A program made the translations under genes and the position numbers. This document shows positions 57,636 through 64,000 of a stretch of DNA of 64,000 bases, piece after piece. Positions within the stretch are counted from its first letter, which is position 1; each line of letters opens with the position of its first letter. Source of the stretch: Pontibacter beigongshangensis (lineage in GTDB: Bacteria > Bacteroidota > Bacteroidia > Cytophagales > Hymenobacteraceae); contig NZ_VFSD01000013.1 of NCBI RefSeq assembly GCF_014332515.1, positions 62,001 through 126,000 of the forward strand. The letters run 5' to 3'. Below the pieces are notes generated by a model. It was not told the origin of the DNA. It worked only from the letters and a program-made list of their open reading frames with translations, and ran no database searches.

Positions 57636-59078
57636 TTATAGTTTAATACAAATATTCTGCGGCTCTGTAAAGAACCGGAGGGCCTCAAAACCTCCTTCGC
57701 GACCTAGGCCTGAGTTTTTCATGCCGCCAAACGGCGTGCGCAGGTCGCGGAGGAGCCAGGTGTTTACCCACACAATGCCAGCCTGCACCTGGTGCGCCAC
57801 CCGGTGGGCACGCGTCAGGTTTTGTGTCCAGATGGTGGCGGAGAGGCCATAGTCAGTGCAGTTAGCGAAGGCTATAGCTTCTTCTTCGGTATCGAAAGGC
57901 AGCAGCGTAACCACCGGCCCGAAAATTTCCTCAGTGTTGGTGCGGCAGTTGTGAGGGAGGCCTTCTATAACCGTGGGTGCCACAAACCAGCCTTTTTCGC
58001 AGCGGCCTTCTACCTGCACCTGCTGCCCGCCAGTTAGAATAGTGCCGCCTTCTGCTTTCGCCAGTTCTATGTAAGAAAGTACCTTCTGTAGATGCTCCTC
58101 CGACACAATGGCTCCCTGAGTCGTGTTTTCCTGCAGTGGGTCGCCCACCACCAACAACTTTACTTTTTCTACAAAGGCAGCTTTAAACTTTTCATACAGC
58201 GGGCGCTCCACAAAAATGCGGGAGCCGCAAAGGCAGATCTGGCCCTGGTTGGCAAAAGCAGCCCGCACAGAGGTAGCCACCGCCTCCTCGAAGTTGCAAT
58301 CGGCAAAAATGATGTTCGGGTTTTTGCCGCCCAGTTCCAGCGATAATTTCTTGAACATGGGAGCAGCCGTAGCGGCAATGCTGCGCCCGGTTTTAGTGCC
58401 GCCCGTAAATGAGATAACCGGGATATTAGGATGTGCCGTCATGGCAGCACCTACTTTATGCCCGTAGCCGTGTACAATGTTGAGTACTCCCGGTGGCAGC
58501 CCCGCCTCCTGACACAGTTCCGAGAGGAGGTAAGCCGTCAGGGGCGTCACTTCAGAGGGTTTGGCCACCACGCAATTACCGGCAGCCAGGGCAGGTGCTA
58601 TTTTCCAGGTGAAGAGGTAGAGTGGCAGGTTCCAGGGCGATATACAGCCCGCCACCCCATGCGGGTGCCGCACCGTGTAGTTGATAGCAGCGCCCTCCAT
58701 CATATGCGCTTCCGAGGAAAAATGCTGAATAGCGGTGCCAAAGAACCGCATGTTGCTGCTGGCGCGCGGTATGTCCATGGTTTTGGCTAAAGAAAGAGGC
58801 TTGCCCGTGTCTGTTGCTTCGGCCTCAGCCAGGCGGTCGAGGTCTCGGTCAATCAGGTCGGCCAGCCGGAGCAGCAGCTGGCCCCGTTTCTCAGCCGGCA
58901 TAGCGGCCCAGGCCGGAAAAGCAGCCTGGGCCGCCTGTACCGCCAGTTCCACGTCCTGCTCGTCGGAGTCGGGCAGCAGCGCGTGCAGGGCACCCAACGC
59001 CGGGTTATAGCTGCTGCTATACTGCCCCGCCACTGGTGCCACCAGCTCCCCGTTTATATAGTTCTTCAGCTTGAGCAA
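57636..59078 (-). CDS. 2-Aminomuconate semialdehyde dehydrogenase (ALDH)
   Basis: 480 residues, NAD-dependent aldehyde dehydrogenase. NYINGELV opening, PWNLPLYLFTWKIAPALAAGNCVVAKPSE near 148-176, FTGGTKTGRSIAATAA near 224, catalytic Glu in LELGGKNPNIIF near 250 and catalytic Cys in NQGQICLCGSRIFV near 285. QICLCGSRIFV is the pattern of the 2-aminomuconate/2-hydroxymuconate semialdehyde group (AMSDH, ALDH8A1). Together with the dioxygenase and decarboxylase genes 1-3 kb away this points to AMSDH, which makes 2-aminomuconate in the kynurenine route. ATG 59078. Confidence 0.85.
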   Translation of the reverse strand: MLKLKNYINGELVAPVAGQYSSSYNPALGALHALLPDSDEQDVELAVQAAQAAFPAWAAMPAEKRGQLLLRLADLIDRDLDRLAEAEATDTGKPLSLAKTMDIPRASSNMRFFGTAIQHFSSEAHMMEGAAINYTVRHPHGVAGCISPWNLPLYLFTWKIAPALAAGNCVVAKPSEVTPLTAYLLSELCQEAGLPPGVLNIVHGYGHKVGAAMTAHPNIPVISFTGGTKTGRSIAATAAPMFKKLSLELGGKNPNIIFADCNFEEAVATSVRAAFANQGQICLCGSRIFVERPLYEKFKAAFVEKVKLLVVGDPLQENTTQGAIVSEEHLQKVLSYIELAKAEGGTILTGGQQVQVEGRCEKGWFVAPTVIEGLPHNCRTNTEEIFGPVVTLLPFDTEEEAIAFANCTDYGLSATIWTQNLTRAHRVAHQVQAGIVWVNTWLLRDLRTPFGGMKNSGLGREGGFEALRFFTEPQNICIKL

Positions 59079-59251
59079 GTTTTTATAAGATTTCAGGTGC
59101 TAGATGTTGGGCCTTCTTGTTGTTCAAAACCTCTTAGTCATTCTATCAATTCCTGCTGTTTGAGCTCTTTCGCAGGAGGACTTCTACTGTTGAATAAATT
59201 TGAAAGTGCCTAGATGTTACGTATTGAAATCTGAAATCCAGTATCTGGCAT

Positions 59252-60040
59252 CTACAAAGCTCCTGTTCTGCCTCCGTCCACAGCCAGGCTCACCCCGTTA
59301 ATGTAGGCGGCGGCAGGTGTGGCCAGAAAGGCAGCGGCAGCGGCAACCTCTTCGGGTTCGGCAAACCTTCGGGCTGGTATGGCGTTTTCCATCTCCTGCT
59401 GCACCTCTTCCTTGCTGCGCCCGGCCTTTTCAGCACGGCTTTCCACAAGGGCGTAAATGCGGCCGGTTTTGGTGGAGCCGGGGAGCACATTATTCACGGT
59501 AATCCCAAATTGCCCCAGCTCGTTAGCCATAGTCTTGGCCCAGCTGGCTACTGCGCCACGCGTGGTGTTCGACACGCCCAGGCCAGGAATAGGTTCTTTT
59601 ATGGAAGTGCTCACAATATTGATGATGCGGCCATAACCCGCTTTTTTCATGAGCGGCAGCAACGCCTGCACCAGCTGGTGGTTGTTGATCAGGTGCATGT
59701 TAAAGGCTGTCAGAAATTCTTCCGGCTTGGCTTCTACAATGGGGCCTCCCGGAGGTCCGCCAGTATTGTTCACCAGAATGTGCACCGCCTCCCGCTGCCG
59801 CACATAAGCCTCTATCTGCTGCTTTACCTCTTCAGGGTTGGCAAAATCGGCCACCAGGTAGTCGTGCTGCTGCTCCCCGGCTTGCGCCAGTTCCTGCACC
59901 GCCTCTTTCAGCTTCTCCTCGCTACGGGCTAACAGCGTAACATTGGCTCCCAGCAGCGCCAGCTCCACCGCCACGGCCTTGCCAATGCCCTGCGTGCTGC
60001 CGCAGATAACAGCTTGTTTATTTTTCAGGTCTAGGTTCAT
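59252..60040 (-). CDS. SDR-family protein with altered catalytic Tyr/Lys
   Basis: 262 residues of the classical short-chain dehydrogenase fold. Cofactor loop GSTQGIGKAVAVEL (14-27), NNTGGPPGG near 91 (the NNAG position), IINIVSTSIKEP near 137, and the C-terminal INGVSLAVDGGRTGAL. The usual Tyr-x3-Lys site is replaced: VSNTTRGAVASWAK puts Ser and Arg where Tyr and Lys should be. A known SDR subgroup shares this SNxxR form. So either catalysis differs or the reaction is not a plain redox. Sits in the kynurenine gene group 173 bp from the ALDH; a role in that path is inferred from position alone. Confidence 0.8.
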   Translation of the reverse strand: MNLDLKNKQAVICGSTQGIGKAVAVELALLGANVTLLARSEEKLKEAVQELAQAGEQQHDYLVADFANPEEVKQQIEAYVRQREAVHILVNNTGGPPGGPIVEAKPEEFLTAFNMHLINNHQLVQALLPLMKKAGYGRIINIVSTSIKEPIPGLGVSNTTRGAVASWAKTMANELGQFGITVNNVLPGSTKTGRIYALVESRAEKAGRSKEEVQQEMENAIPARRFAEPEEVAAAAAFLATPAAAYINGVSLAVDGGRTGAL

Positions 60041-60212
60041 AGTCTAAATTTTGAATTTTGATGGAGTGGGTGAGTGAATCGGGTCAAAGATTTGCTTTAT
60101 CACGCACCTCTTTCTTTATCAGTTGCTAGTTTAAATATAAGCAGATGTTTTAAAAGTTTTGTGCCTGGGGGTAAATCCTTTGTGTTTTATGATCCAGGGT
60201 CAGGCAGAAAGG

Positions 60213-60261
60213 CCTCGCAGCGTGCGCACCTGCCCCAAAGCATTTCGGGGGCTCCTGCGAC
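60213..60261 (+). repeat. Family B hairpin repeat, copy 5 (with inserted hairpin)
   Basis: CCTCGCAGCGTGCGCA, then a ~21-nt insertion containing CCCCAAAGCATTTCGGGG, then GCTCCTGCGA. The insert keeps the outer arms able to pair. Confidence 0.65.
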
Positions 60262-60307
60262 CACCTGAGGAGCCTCCCCTGCAAACCACTTCCAGGAGCT
60301 GCAGAAG

Positions 60308-60338
60308 CCTCGGGAGGGCCTTTTTCATTCAAATAATT
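60308..60338 (-). repeat. Family A repeat, copy 23
   Basis: Minus reading AATTATTTGAATGAAAAAG then GCCCTCCCGAGG. Confidence 0.85.
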
Positions 60339-60415
60339 GATGCCGGAAACAGATAGCGTCGCCGACTTCTGCCGCTTTTTCGTAACTTGGGTTATCAACA
60401 ATACTGATAAGAACG

Positions 60416-60946
60416 ATGGCTATAGCAAAACCTTTCAACTTTAAGCAGTGGATAGAAGATCACCGCCACCTGCTGAAACCGCCGGTAGGCAACCAGCAGG
60501 TATTTAAGGGCAACGACGACTTTATTGTGATGGTGGTAGGCGGCCCCAACGCCCGCAAAGATTACCATTACGACGAAGGCGAAGAGTTTTTCTACCAGCT
60601 GGAAGGCGACATCGTGCTCAAGATCATTGAAGACGGCAAGCCTGTGGACATCCCGATTAAAGAAGGAGAGATTTTTTTGCTTCCGCCTAAAGTGCCACAC
60701 TCCCCGCGCCGCCCGGCCAACACCATCGGCCTGGTAATAGAACGCTACCGCAAGGCCGGCGAGAAAGACGGTTTCCTGTGGTTCTGCGAAAACTGCGGCA
60801 CCAAGCTCTACGAAGAGTATGCCGACGTAACCGACATTGTGGGGCAGTTGCCGGTGATCATGAACAACTTCTGGGAAAACGAGGCACGCCGTACCTGCCA
60901 GAACTGCGGCGAGGTAATGGCGCCTCCGGCCAAGCCTGCTGAGTAG
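60416..60946 (+). CDS. nbaC: 3-Hydroxyanthranilate 3,4-dioxygenase
   Basis: 176 residues, a cupin. It opens the ring of 3-hydroxyanthranilate to 2-amino-3-carboxymuconate semialdehyde. The iron ligands of the Cupriavidus enzyme are kept at the same numbers: His51, Glu57 (HYDEGEEFFYQ) and His95 (KVPHSPRRP). The bacterial form's rubredoxin-like iron site is also here: Cys124-x2-Cys127 and Cys161-x2-Cys164. Thus the full bacterial-type enzyme, not the shorter animal N-domain. ATG 60416. Confidence 0.95.
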   Translation: MAIAKPFNFKQWIEDHRHLLKPPVGNQQVFKGNDDFIVMVVGGPNARKDYHYDEGEEFFYQLEGDIVLKIIEDGKPVDIPIKEGEIFLLPPKVPHSPRRPANTIGLVIERYRKAGEKDGFLWFCENCGTKLYEEYADVTDIVGQLPVIMNNFWENEARRTCQNCGEVMAPPAKPAE

Positions 60947-60993
60947 GGCGTTTTTGTGCAGCTGCAGCAGGGGAAGCAGCAGCAAAATATGCA

Positions 60994-61020
60994 GCTGGAA
61001 GGGCTTTTGATTGGAATAAT
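60994..61020 (-). repeat. Family A repeat, copy 24
   Basis: Minus reading ATTATTCCAATCAAAAG then CCCTTCCAGC; CTGCTGCTTCCCCTGCTGC tail beyond it. Confidence 0.75.
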
Positions 61021-61226
61021 CAGGCATGCCGCCAGTTTGAGCAAAGCGGTAACTGGTGGTATTGCATGGAAGCAGGTTTCTGACTTGCGTTTTGCTCCAG
61101 TATAAATTTGCAGGTTCCTAATTTGCCGCATGAAAAGCTGCCGGTTACGGCTACACCTGAACAGGTGGCAAGTTTAGTGAAATGAAATAAGATTGATATG
61201 CCGACAGCCTCTTCGCCCGATGCAGC

Positions 61227-62267
61227 ATGCCAGAAAAAAAGACCACTTCTTCCATACCACCTGCTACCGATCTGTTAAAGATCGATATCCACACGCACAT
61301 CTTGCCCAAAACGTGGCCGGATTTGCGGGAGCGCTATGGCTATGGAGGTTTTGTGCGGCTGGAGCACCACAAACCCTGCTGCGCCCGCATGATGATGGAT
61401 GGCAAGTTCTTCCGTGAGATACAGGACAACAGCTGGGACCCTGCCGTGCGCCTGCACGAGTGCAACGGCAACAAGGTGGGGGTGCAGGTGCTGTCTACGG
61501 TGCCGGTTATGTTTAACTACTGGGCCAAGCCGGAGCATACACATGACCTGTCGCGCATGCTCAACGACCACATTGCCGGCGTGGTGGCCGATTATCCCGA
61601 CCGCTTCGTAGGCCTCAGTACCCTGCCCATGCAGGACACCGGTCTGGCCATAAAGGAGCTGGAGCGAAGCATGCGGGAACTGGGCATGGCCGGTATCCAG
61701 ATAGGAACGCACGTAAACGAACACAACCTGGACGCTCCGGAGCTTTTTCCCATCTTCCAGGCGGCGGAGGAGCAGGGGGCCGCCATTTTTGTGCATCCCT
61801 GGGATATGTTCGGCAAAAAGCGCATGACCAAGTACTGGCTTCCCTGGTTGGTGGGCATGCCCGCCGAGACCACCATGGCCATCTGCTCCATGATTTTTGG
61901 CGGTGTGCTGGAGCGCCTGCCGAAGCTGCGGATCGCCTTTGCCCACGGAGGCGGCTCGTTCCCGGCTACCATCGGCCGCATAGCGCATGGCTTCGAGGTG
62001 CGCCCCGACCTTTGCGCCGTAGATAACAACGTGAACCCAAGAGCATATCTGGGCCGCTTCTACGTAGACTCGCTGGTGCACGACCCGCTGGCGCTCGATT
62101 ATCTGGTGCAAACGCTTGGGGCCAACAGCATCGCCCTCGGCTCCGATTACCCTTTCCCGCTTGGTGAAGTAGTGCCCGGTAAGCTCATCGGGTCGATGCC
62201 TTACGAGGCTGCTGTAAAAGAACGGCTGCTACACGGTACCGCGCTGGAGTGGCTCAACCTGCAGTAA
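61227..62267 (+). CDS. nbaD: 2-Amino-3-carboxymuconate-6-semialdehyde decarboxylase (ACMSD)
   Basis: 346 residues, an amidohydrolase-type TIM barrel with one zinc. It removes CO2 from the dioxygenase product to give 2-aminomuconate semialdehyde, the ALDH substrate. Zinc ligands: His22 and His24 (DIHTHIL), His190 (FVHPWDM) and Asp307 (GSDYPFP); His240 (AFAHGGG) is the catalytic base. PWDMFGKKRMTKYWLPWLVGMPAETTMA is highly typical of ACMSD. It lies 280 bp from the dioxygenase gene, on the same strand. ATG 61227 leads to the metal motif with a short, non-conserved 18-residue lead. Confidence 0.94.
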   Translation: MPEKKTTSSIPPATDLLKIDIHTHILPKTWPDLRERYGYGGFVRLEHHKPCCARMMMDGKFFREIQDNSWDPAVRLHECNGNKVGVQVLSTVPVMFNYWAKPEHTHDLSRMLNDHIAGVVADYPDRFVGLSTLPMQDTGLAIKELERSMRELGMAGIQIGTHVNEHNLDAPELFPIFQAAEEQGAAIFVHPWDMFGKKRMTKYWLPWLVGMPAETTMAICSMIFGGVLERLPKLRIAFAHGGGSFPATIGRIAHGFEVRPDLCAVDNNVNPRAYLGRFYVDSLVHDPLALDYLVQTLGANSIALGSDYPFPLGEVVPGKLIGSMPYEAAVKERLLHGTALEWLNLQ

Positions 62268-62287
62268 GGTGCTGATTTTTTAATTTA

Positions 62288-62318
62288 AAGATCTGGAGAT
62301 GAGAAAATTTGGAGATGG
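62288..62318 (+). repeat. Family F repeat, copy 2
   Basis: AAGATCTGGAGATGAGAAA then ATTTGGAGATGG; compare 14331-14360. Confidence 0.5.
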
Positions 62319-62394
62319 TTTTAATGGAAGAATTACAGCACCAACAAGTTTCAGGAAACATCTGAATTCAAGTATTCTGAACATCCTTTCATCC

Positions 62395-62437
62395 CGAAAA
62401 TCCTTGGGGTAGGGGCTTATATAATGATTCAGACAAA
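62395..62437 (+). repeat. Family E repeat, copy 2
   Basis: AAAATCCTTGGGGTAGGGGC, a short AT spacer, then ATGATTCAGACAAA. Confidence 0.55.
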
Positions 62438-62440
62438 TAA

Positions 62441-62475
62441 GTCCTGTGTCTTGTGTCCTATGTCTTGTGTCTTTT
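62441..62475 (+). repeat. Family D repeat, copy 3
   Basis: GTCCTGTGTCTTGTGTCCTA then TGTCTTGTGTCTTTT. Confidence 0.7.
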
Positions 62476-62500
62476 AAAAGAGCAGGAGCAGGAGCAGAGT

Positions 62501-62530
62501 CGCTGGAGGGGCAAAATGATTAGAAAAATT
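62501..62530 (-). repeat. Family A repeat, copy 25
   Basis: Minus reading AATTTTTCTAATCATTTTG then CCCCTCCAGCG; the AT end has two changes, and a CAGGAGCAGGAGCAG tail is present. Confidence 0.72.
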
Positions 62531-62722
62531 GCACCTGAACCCTGGCTTTACCTTTTGCTGCTGCGCTTACGGCGGCAAACAGGCAGATTACAACAAGCTA
62601 CTCTAAAGCCCTCGCTAAAAACAAGTTAAAATTAACTCTGGCTATTCCTTTTCCTGTAAAAACGTTATACTTTGGCTGGAATTTTGCTCGTTACACTGCT
62701 ATAGTTACTTTAGATAAATCTT

Positions 62723-64000
62723 ATGCGCAAATTCCTTTTAACCATACTCCTGCTGGCCACTTTTGCCACCCTGGCGAGTGCCCAGAAAGAGTTTGCAAAC
62801 CTTGATTTGCCGCTGCGCCGCGCCGAAGACCTTGTAACGCTGGCCGATGACAGAGGAAACGTTTGCATTTACTTCTATCAGAACAACACCCTGCACTTTA
62901 ACTTGCTTTCGCCAAGCGGCGAGGTGCTTGCCACACACGAAATACCCTATCGCTACAGCCAGCAACCACATGTTTTCGGCACGCGGGTAACAGAGGATGA
63001 ATTTATTTTTTACAGCCGCTTCATGAATGGCCGCCGCGAATACGTGCGCCCTTTTGCCATCCACCGCGAGAGTGGCGGTTTTCGCAGCATCCAGGACCAG
63101 GAAGTGGTGAAGGGCCGCAACGAGACCTTTCTGGGCGGCTTTGCCGATAACGACCACCTCTACATGCTCTACTCCGACAACAAAAGCAACCTGATCGTGC
63201 ACCGCAACAGCGACTATGTGAGCAAGCTGGAGAAGAAAACCTTTGAGGCCGTTATGCCAAAATCAAGAGACCGGCTGGACCGGGAGAAGCAGCTGATCTT
63301 TGTGCACCCCGACATGGACAACTCCGTGTACTCAGGGCACCACCGCAGCAAGATATACACCGAGGGCGATCTGGTGCATATGATCTTCGACGGGTATAAC
63401 CTGAAAGGCCAGGGCTCCAAAACAACCACCGAAATCCTGACGCTGGACTGGCTGTCGGGCAAGGCGGATTACCGCACCTTGCCGGCAATTGAGCAAAGAG
63501 GCAGCGTAGCCTTTAACTCGTTTCTGTATCAGGGCAAAATTTTCAGGGTGATTATGGAGAAGGACAAACTCAACCTGACGGCCTTTGACTTTAACAGCCT
63601 GGCCCCACTGAAAGAGTACAACTACACCGCCGAGCAGGAAATCGCCATAAAGGCCACGCCTGTGTACCAGAAGGGAGCCAAAGGGCTTTTCTCAGAAGAC
63701 AACAAAGTGATCGAGAAAACATCGAGGGTGATGAAAAGCCTTGCCAGCGGCATGCCAGCCATTACAGTAAGTTCGGATGCCGACAGTACCCTGCAACTCA
63801 CCATCGGTTCTTACCAGATGCCATCGGGCAGCAACCGGAACCAGGACATGAGCCGCATGGTGCGCACGTCAGACCGCTACATCCAGACTTCGCGCGGGCT
63901 GATGATGCTGCCGGGCCGCTGGACGCCGGCTTATAACATCCCGAGCTATTACCTGAATTCGCCTTTTTACAGCAACTACTTTTACGACCCTTACGGGCGA
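62723..64000 (+). CDS. Exported protein of unknown function (partial, right edge)
   Basis: 426 residues are visible before the window ends; there is no stop. Signal peptide MRKFLLTILLLATFATLASA with cleavage before QKEFANLD. The body is a run of beta-rich segments (DLVTLADDRGNVCIYFYQNN, DNDHLYMLYSDNKSNLIVHR, EGDLVHMIFDGYNLKGQG) that look like the blades of a propeller. No catalytic motif or named family is recognised. Later segments are rich in Tyr, Ser and Asn (YNIPSYYLNSPFYSNYFYDPYG), as is common in secreted proteins of this phylum. A T9SS tail may lie beyond the window. Confidence 0.7.
   Translation, partial: MRKFLLTILLLATFATLASAQKEFANLDLPLRRAEDLVTLADDRGNVCIYFYQNNTLHFNLLSPSGEVLATHEIPYRYSQQPHVFGTRVTEDEFIFYSRFMNGRREYVRPFAIHRESGGFRSIQDQEVVKGRNETFLGGFADNDHLYMLYSDNKSNLIVHRNSDYVSKLEKKTFEAVMPKSRDRLDREKQLIFVHPDMDNSVYSGHHRSKIYTEGDLVHMIFDGYNLKGQGSKTTTEILTLDWLSGKADYRTLPAIEQRGSVAFNSFLYQGKIFRVIMEKDKLNLTAFDFNSLAPLKEYNYTAEQEIAIKATPVYQKGAKGLFSEDNKVIEKTSRVMKSLASGMPAITVSSDADSTLQLTIGSYQMPSGSNRNQDMSRMVRTSDRYIQTSRGLMMLPGRWTPAYNIPSYYLNSPFYSNYFYDPYGR

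Larger units (their letters stand above)
60041..60415. other. Divergent gap between SDR and dioxygenase genes
   Basis: Holds B copy 5 and A copy 23; any promoters for the two divergent genes must share this space. I cannot fix a TAnnTTTG box (TAACTTGG at 60383-60390 is the nearest). Confidence 0.45.
62268..62722. other. Repeat-mosaic gap after ACMSD
   Basis: No gene seen. In order: F copy 2, E copy 2, D copy 3, A copy 25. The promoter-proximal part has TTTG at 62683-62686 and TACTTTAG 19 nt later, a weak promoter for the last gene. Confidence 0.5.

Noticed and set aside
1..64000. CRISPR array, prophage, rRNA operon or intact insertion sequence
   Set aside because: No regularly spaced direct repeats, no phage structural or transposase genes, and no rRNA sequence were recognised.

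Overview
The window reads as a chromosomal segment of a member of the Bacteroidota, most likely a Cytophagales species close to Pontibacter/Hymenobacteraceae. That placement is inference from several signs: a type IX secretion sorting domain at the left edge, Bacteroidota-type promoters (TTTG, 19-21 nt, TAnnTTTG), almost no Shine-Dalgarno sequences, the very long NusB, a FloA/NfeD pair, an eight-stranded-porin-like OMPP1/FadL protein, lipoproteins with a Ser/Ala-Cys lipobox, and a free-standing 3-hydroxyanthranilate branch of kynurenine breakdown. There is no rRNA, CRISPR array, prophage or recognisable transposase gene; one tRNA (Val, anticodon TAC) is present.

Layout. 1-7.8 kb: T9SS protein end, an MdlB-like ABC exporter with a GyrI-like partner, an AT-rich orphan membrane protein, an AlkD-like HEAT protein, a lipoprotein, a small HTH regulator and an MdlA-like ABC exporter. 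7.9-14.3 kb: leucine-dehydrogenase family gene, then a compact co-oriented housekeeping run nusB, ytxH-like, NAD-isocitrate dehydrogenase, DUF1573, yajC, ybbR-like, coaE. 15-24 kb: tRNA-Val, AsmA-like giant, anmK, ArsR-type regulator, hemA, an orphan histidine kinase, a FemAB/GNAT protein. 24-31 kb: NhaC antiporter, EamA exporter, dusB, CPBP protease, cdsA and psd (phospholipid synthesis). 31.7-35.7 kb: a frameshifted Imm63-type immunity gene, a lipoprotein, msrC, ribD, prmC. 36-40 kb: nucleotide-sugar cluster galE, rfbB, a UDP-sugar epimerase, rfbA. 40.6-57.2 kb: chrA, a 2OG-Fe(II) oxygenase, floA/nfeD, proS, a Gly/Tyr/Met-rich lipoprotein with a FadL-type porin, a DPP IV peptidase, HPP and CLC channel proteins, a sigma factor with a tiny likely antagonist, clpP. 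57.6-62.3 kb: the 3-hydroxyanthranilate dioxygenase, ACMS decarboxylase, 2-aminomuconate semialdehyde dehydrogenase and an SDR with an altered active site. A secreted protein runs off the right edge.

The most striking thing is between the genes. I find 25 copies of one ~31-nt intergenic element (called family A here): an AT-rich end (AATTATTCTAATGAAAA, loosely) joined to a GC-rich palindromic core (GCCCCTCCGGAGG, loosely), usually running on into CTG/CAG-rich sequence. Copies lie on both strands, never clearly inside a gene, in nearly every larger gap. Two copies face each other at 52857-52993 to make an almost perfect 137-bp palindrome. At least five other short families (B to G) share the same gaps, so the intergenic space looks like a mosaic of REP/MITE-like parts. 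I know of no named family matching this, but I could not search. All names A-G are mine.

Functionally, most genes are ordinary envelope, cofactor, translation and stress functions. Points that deserve a look are the A family, the frameshift in the immunity gene, three cases where the true start codon differs from the longest reading frame, and the atypical SDR in the kynurenine cluster.
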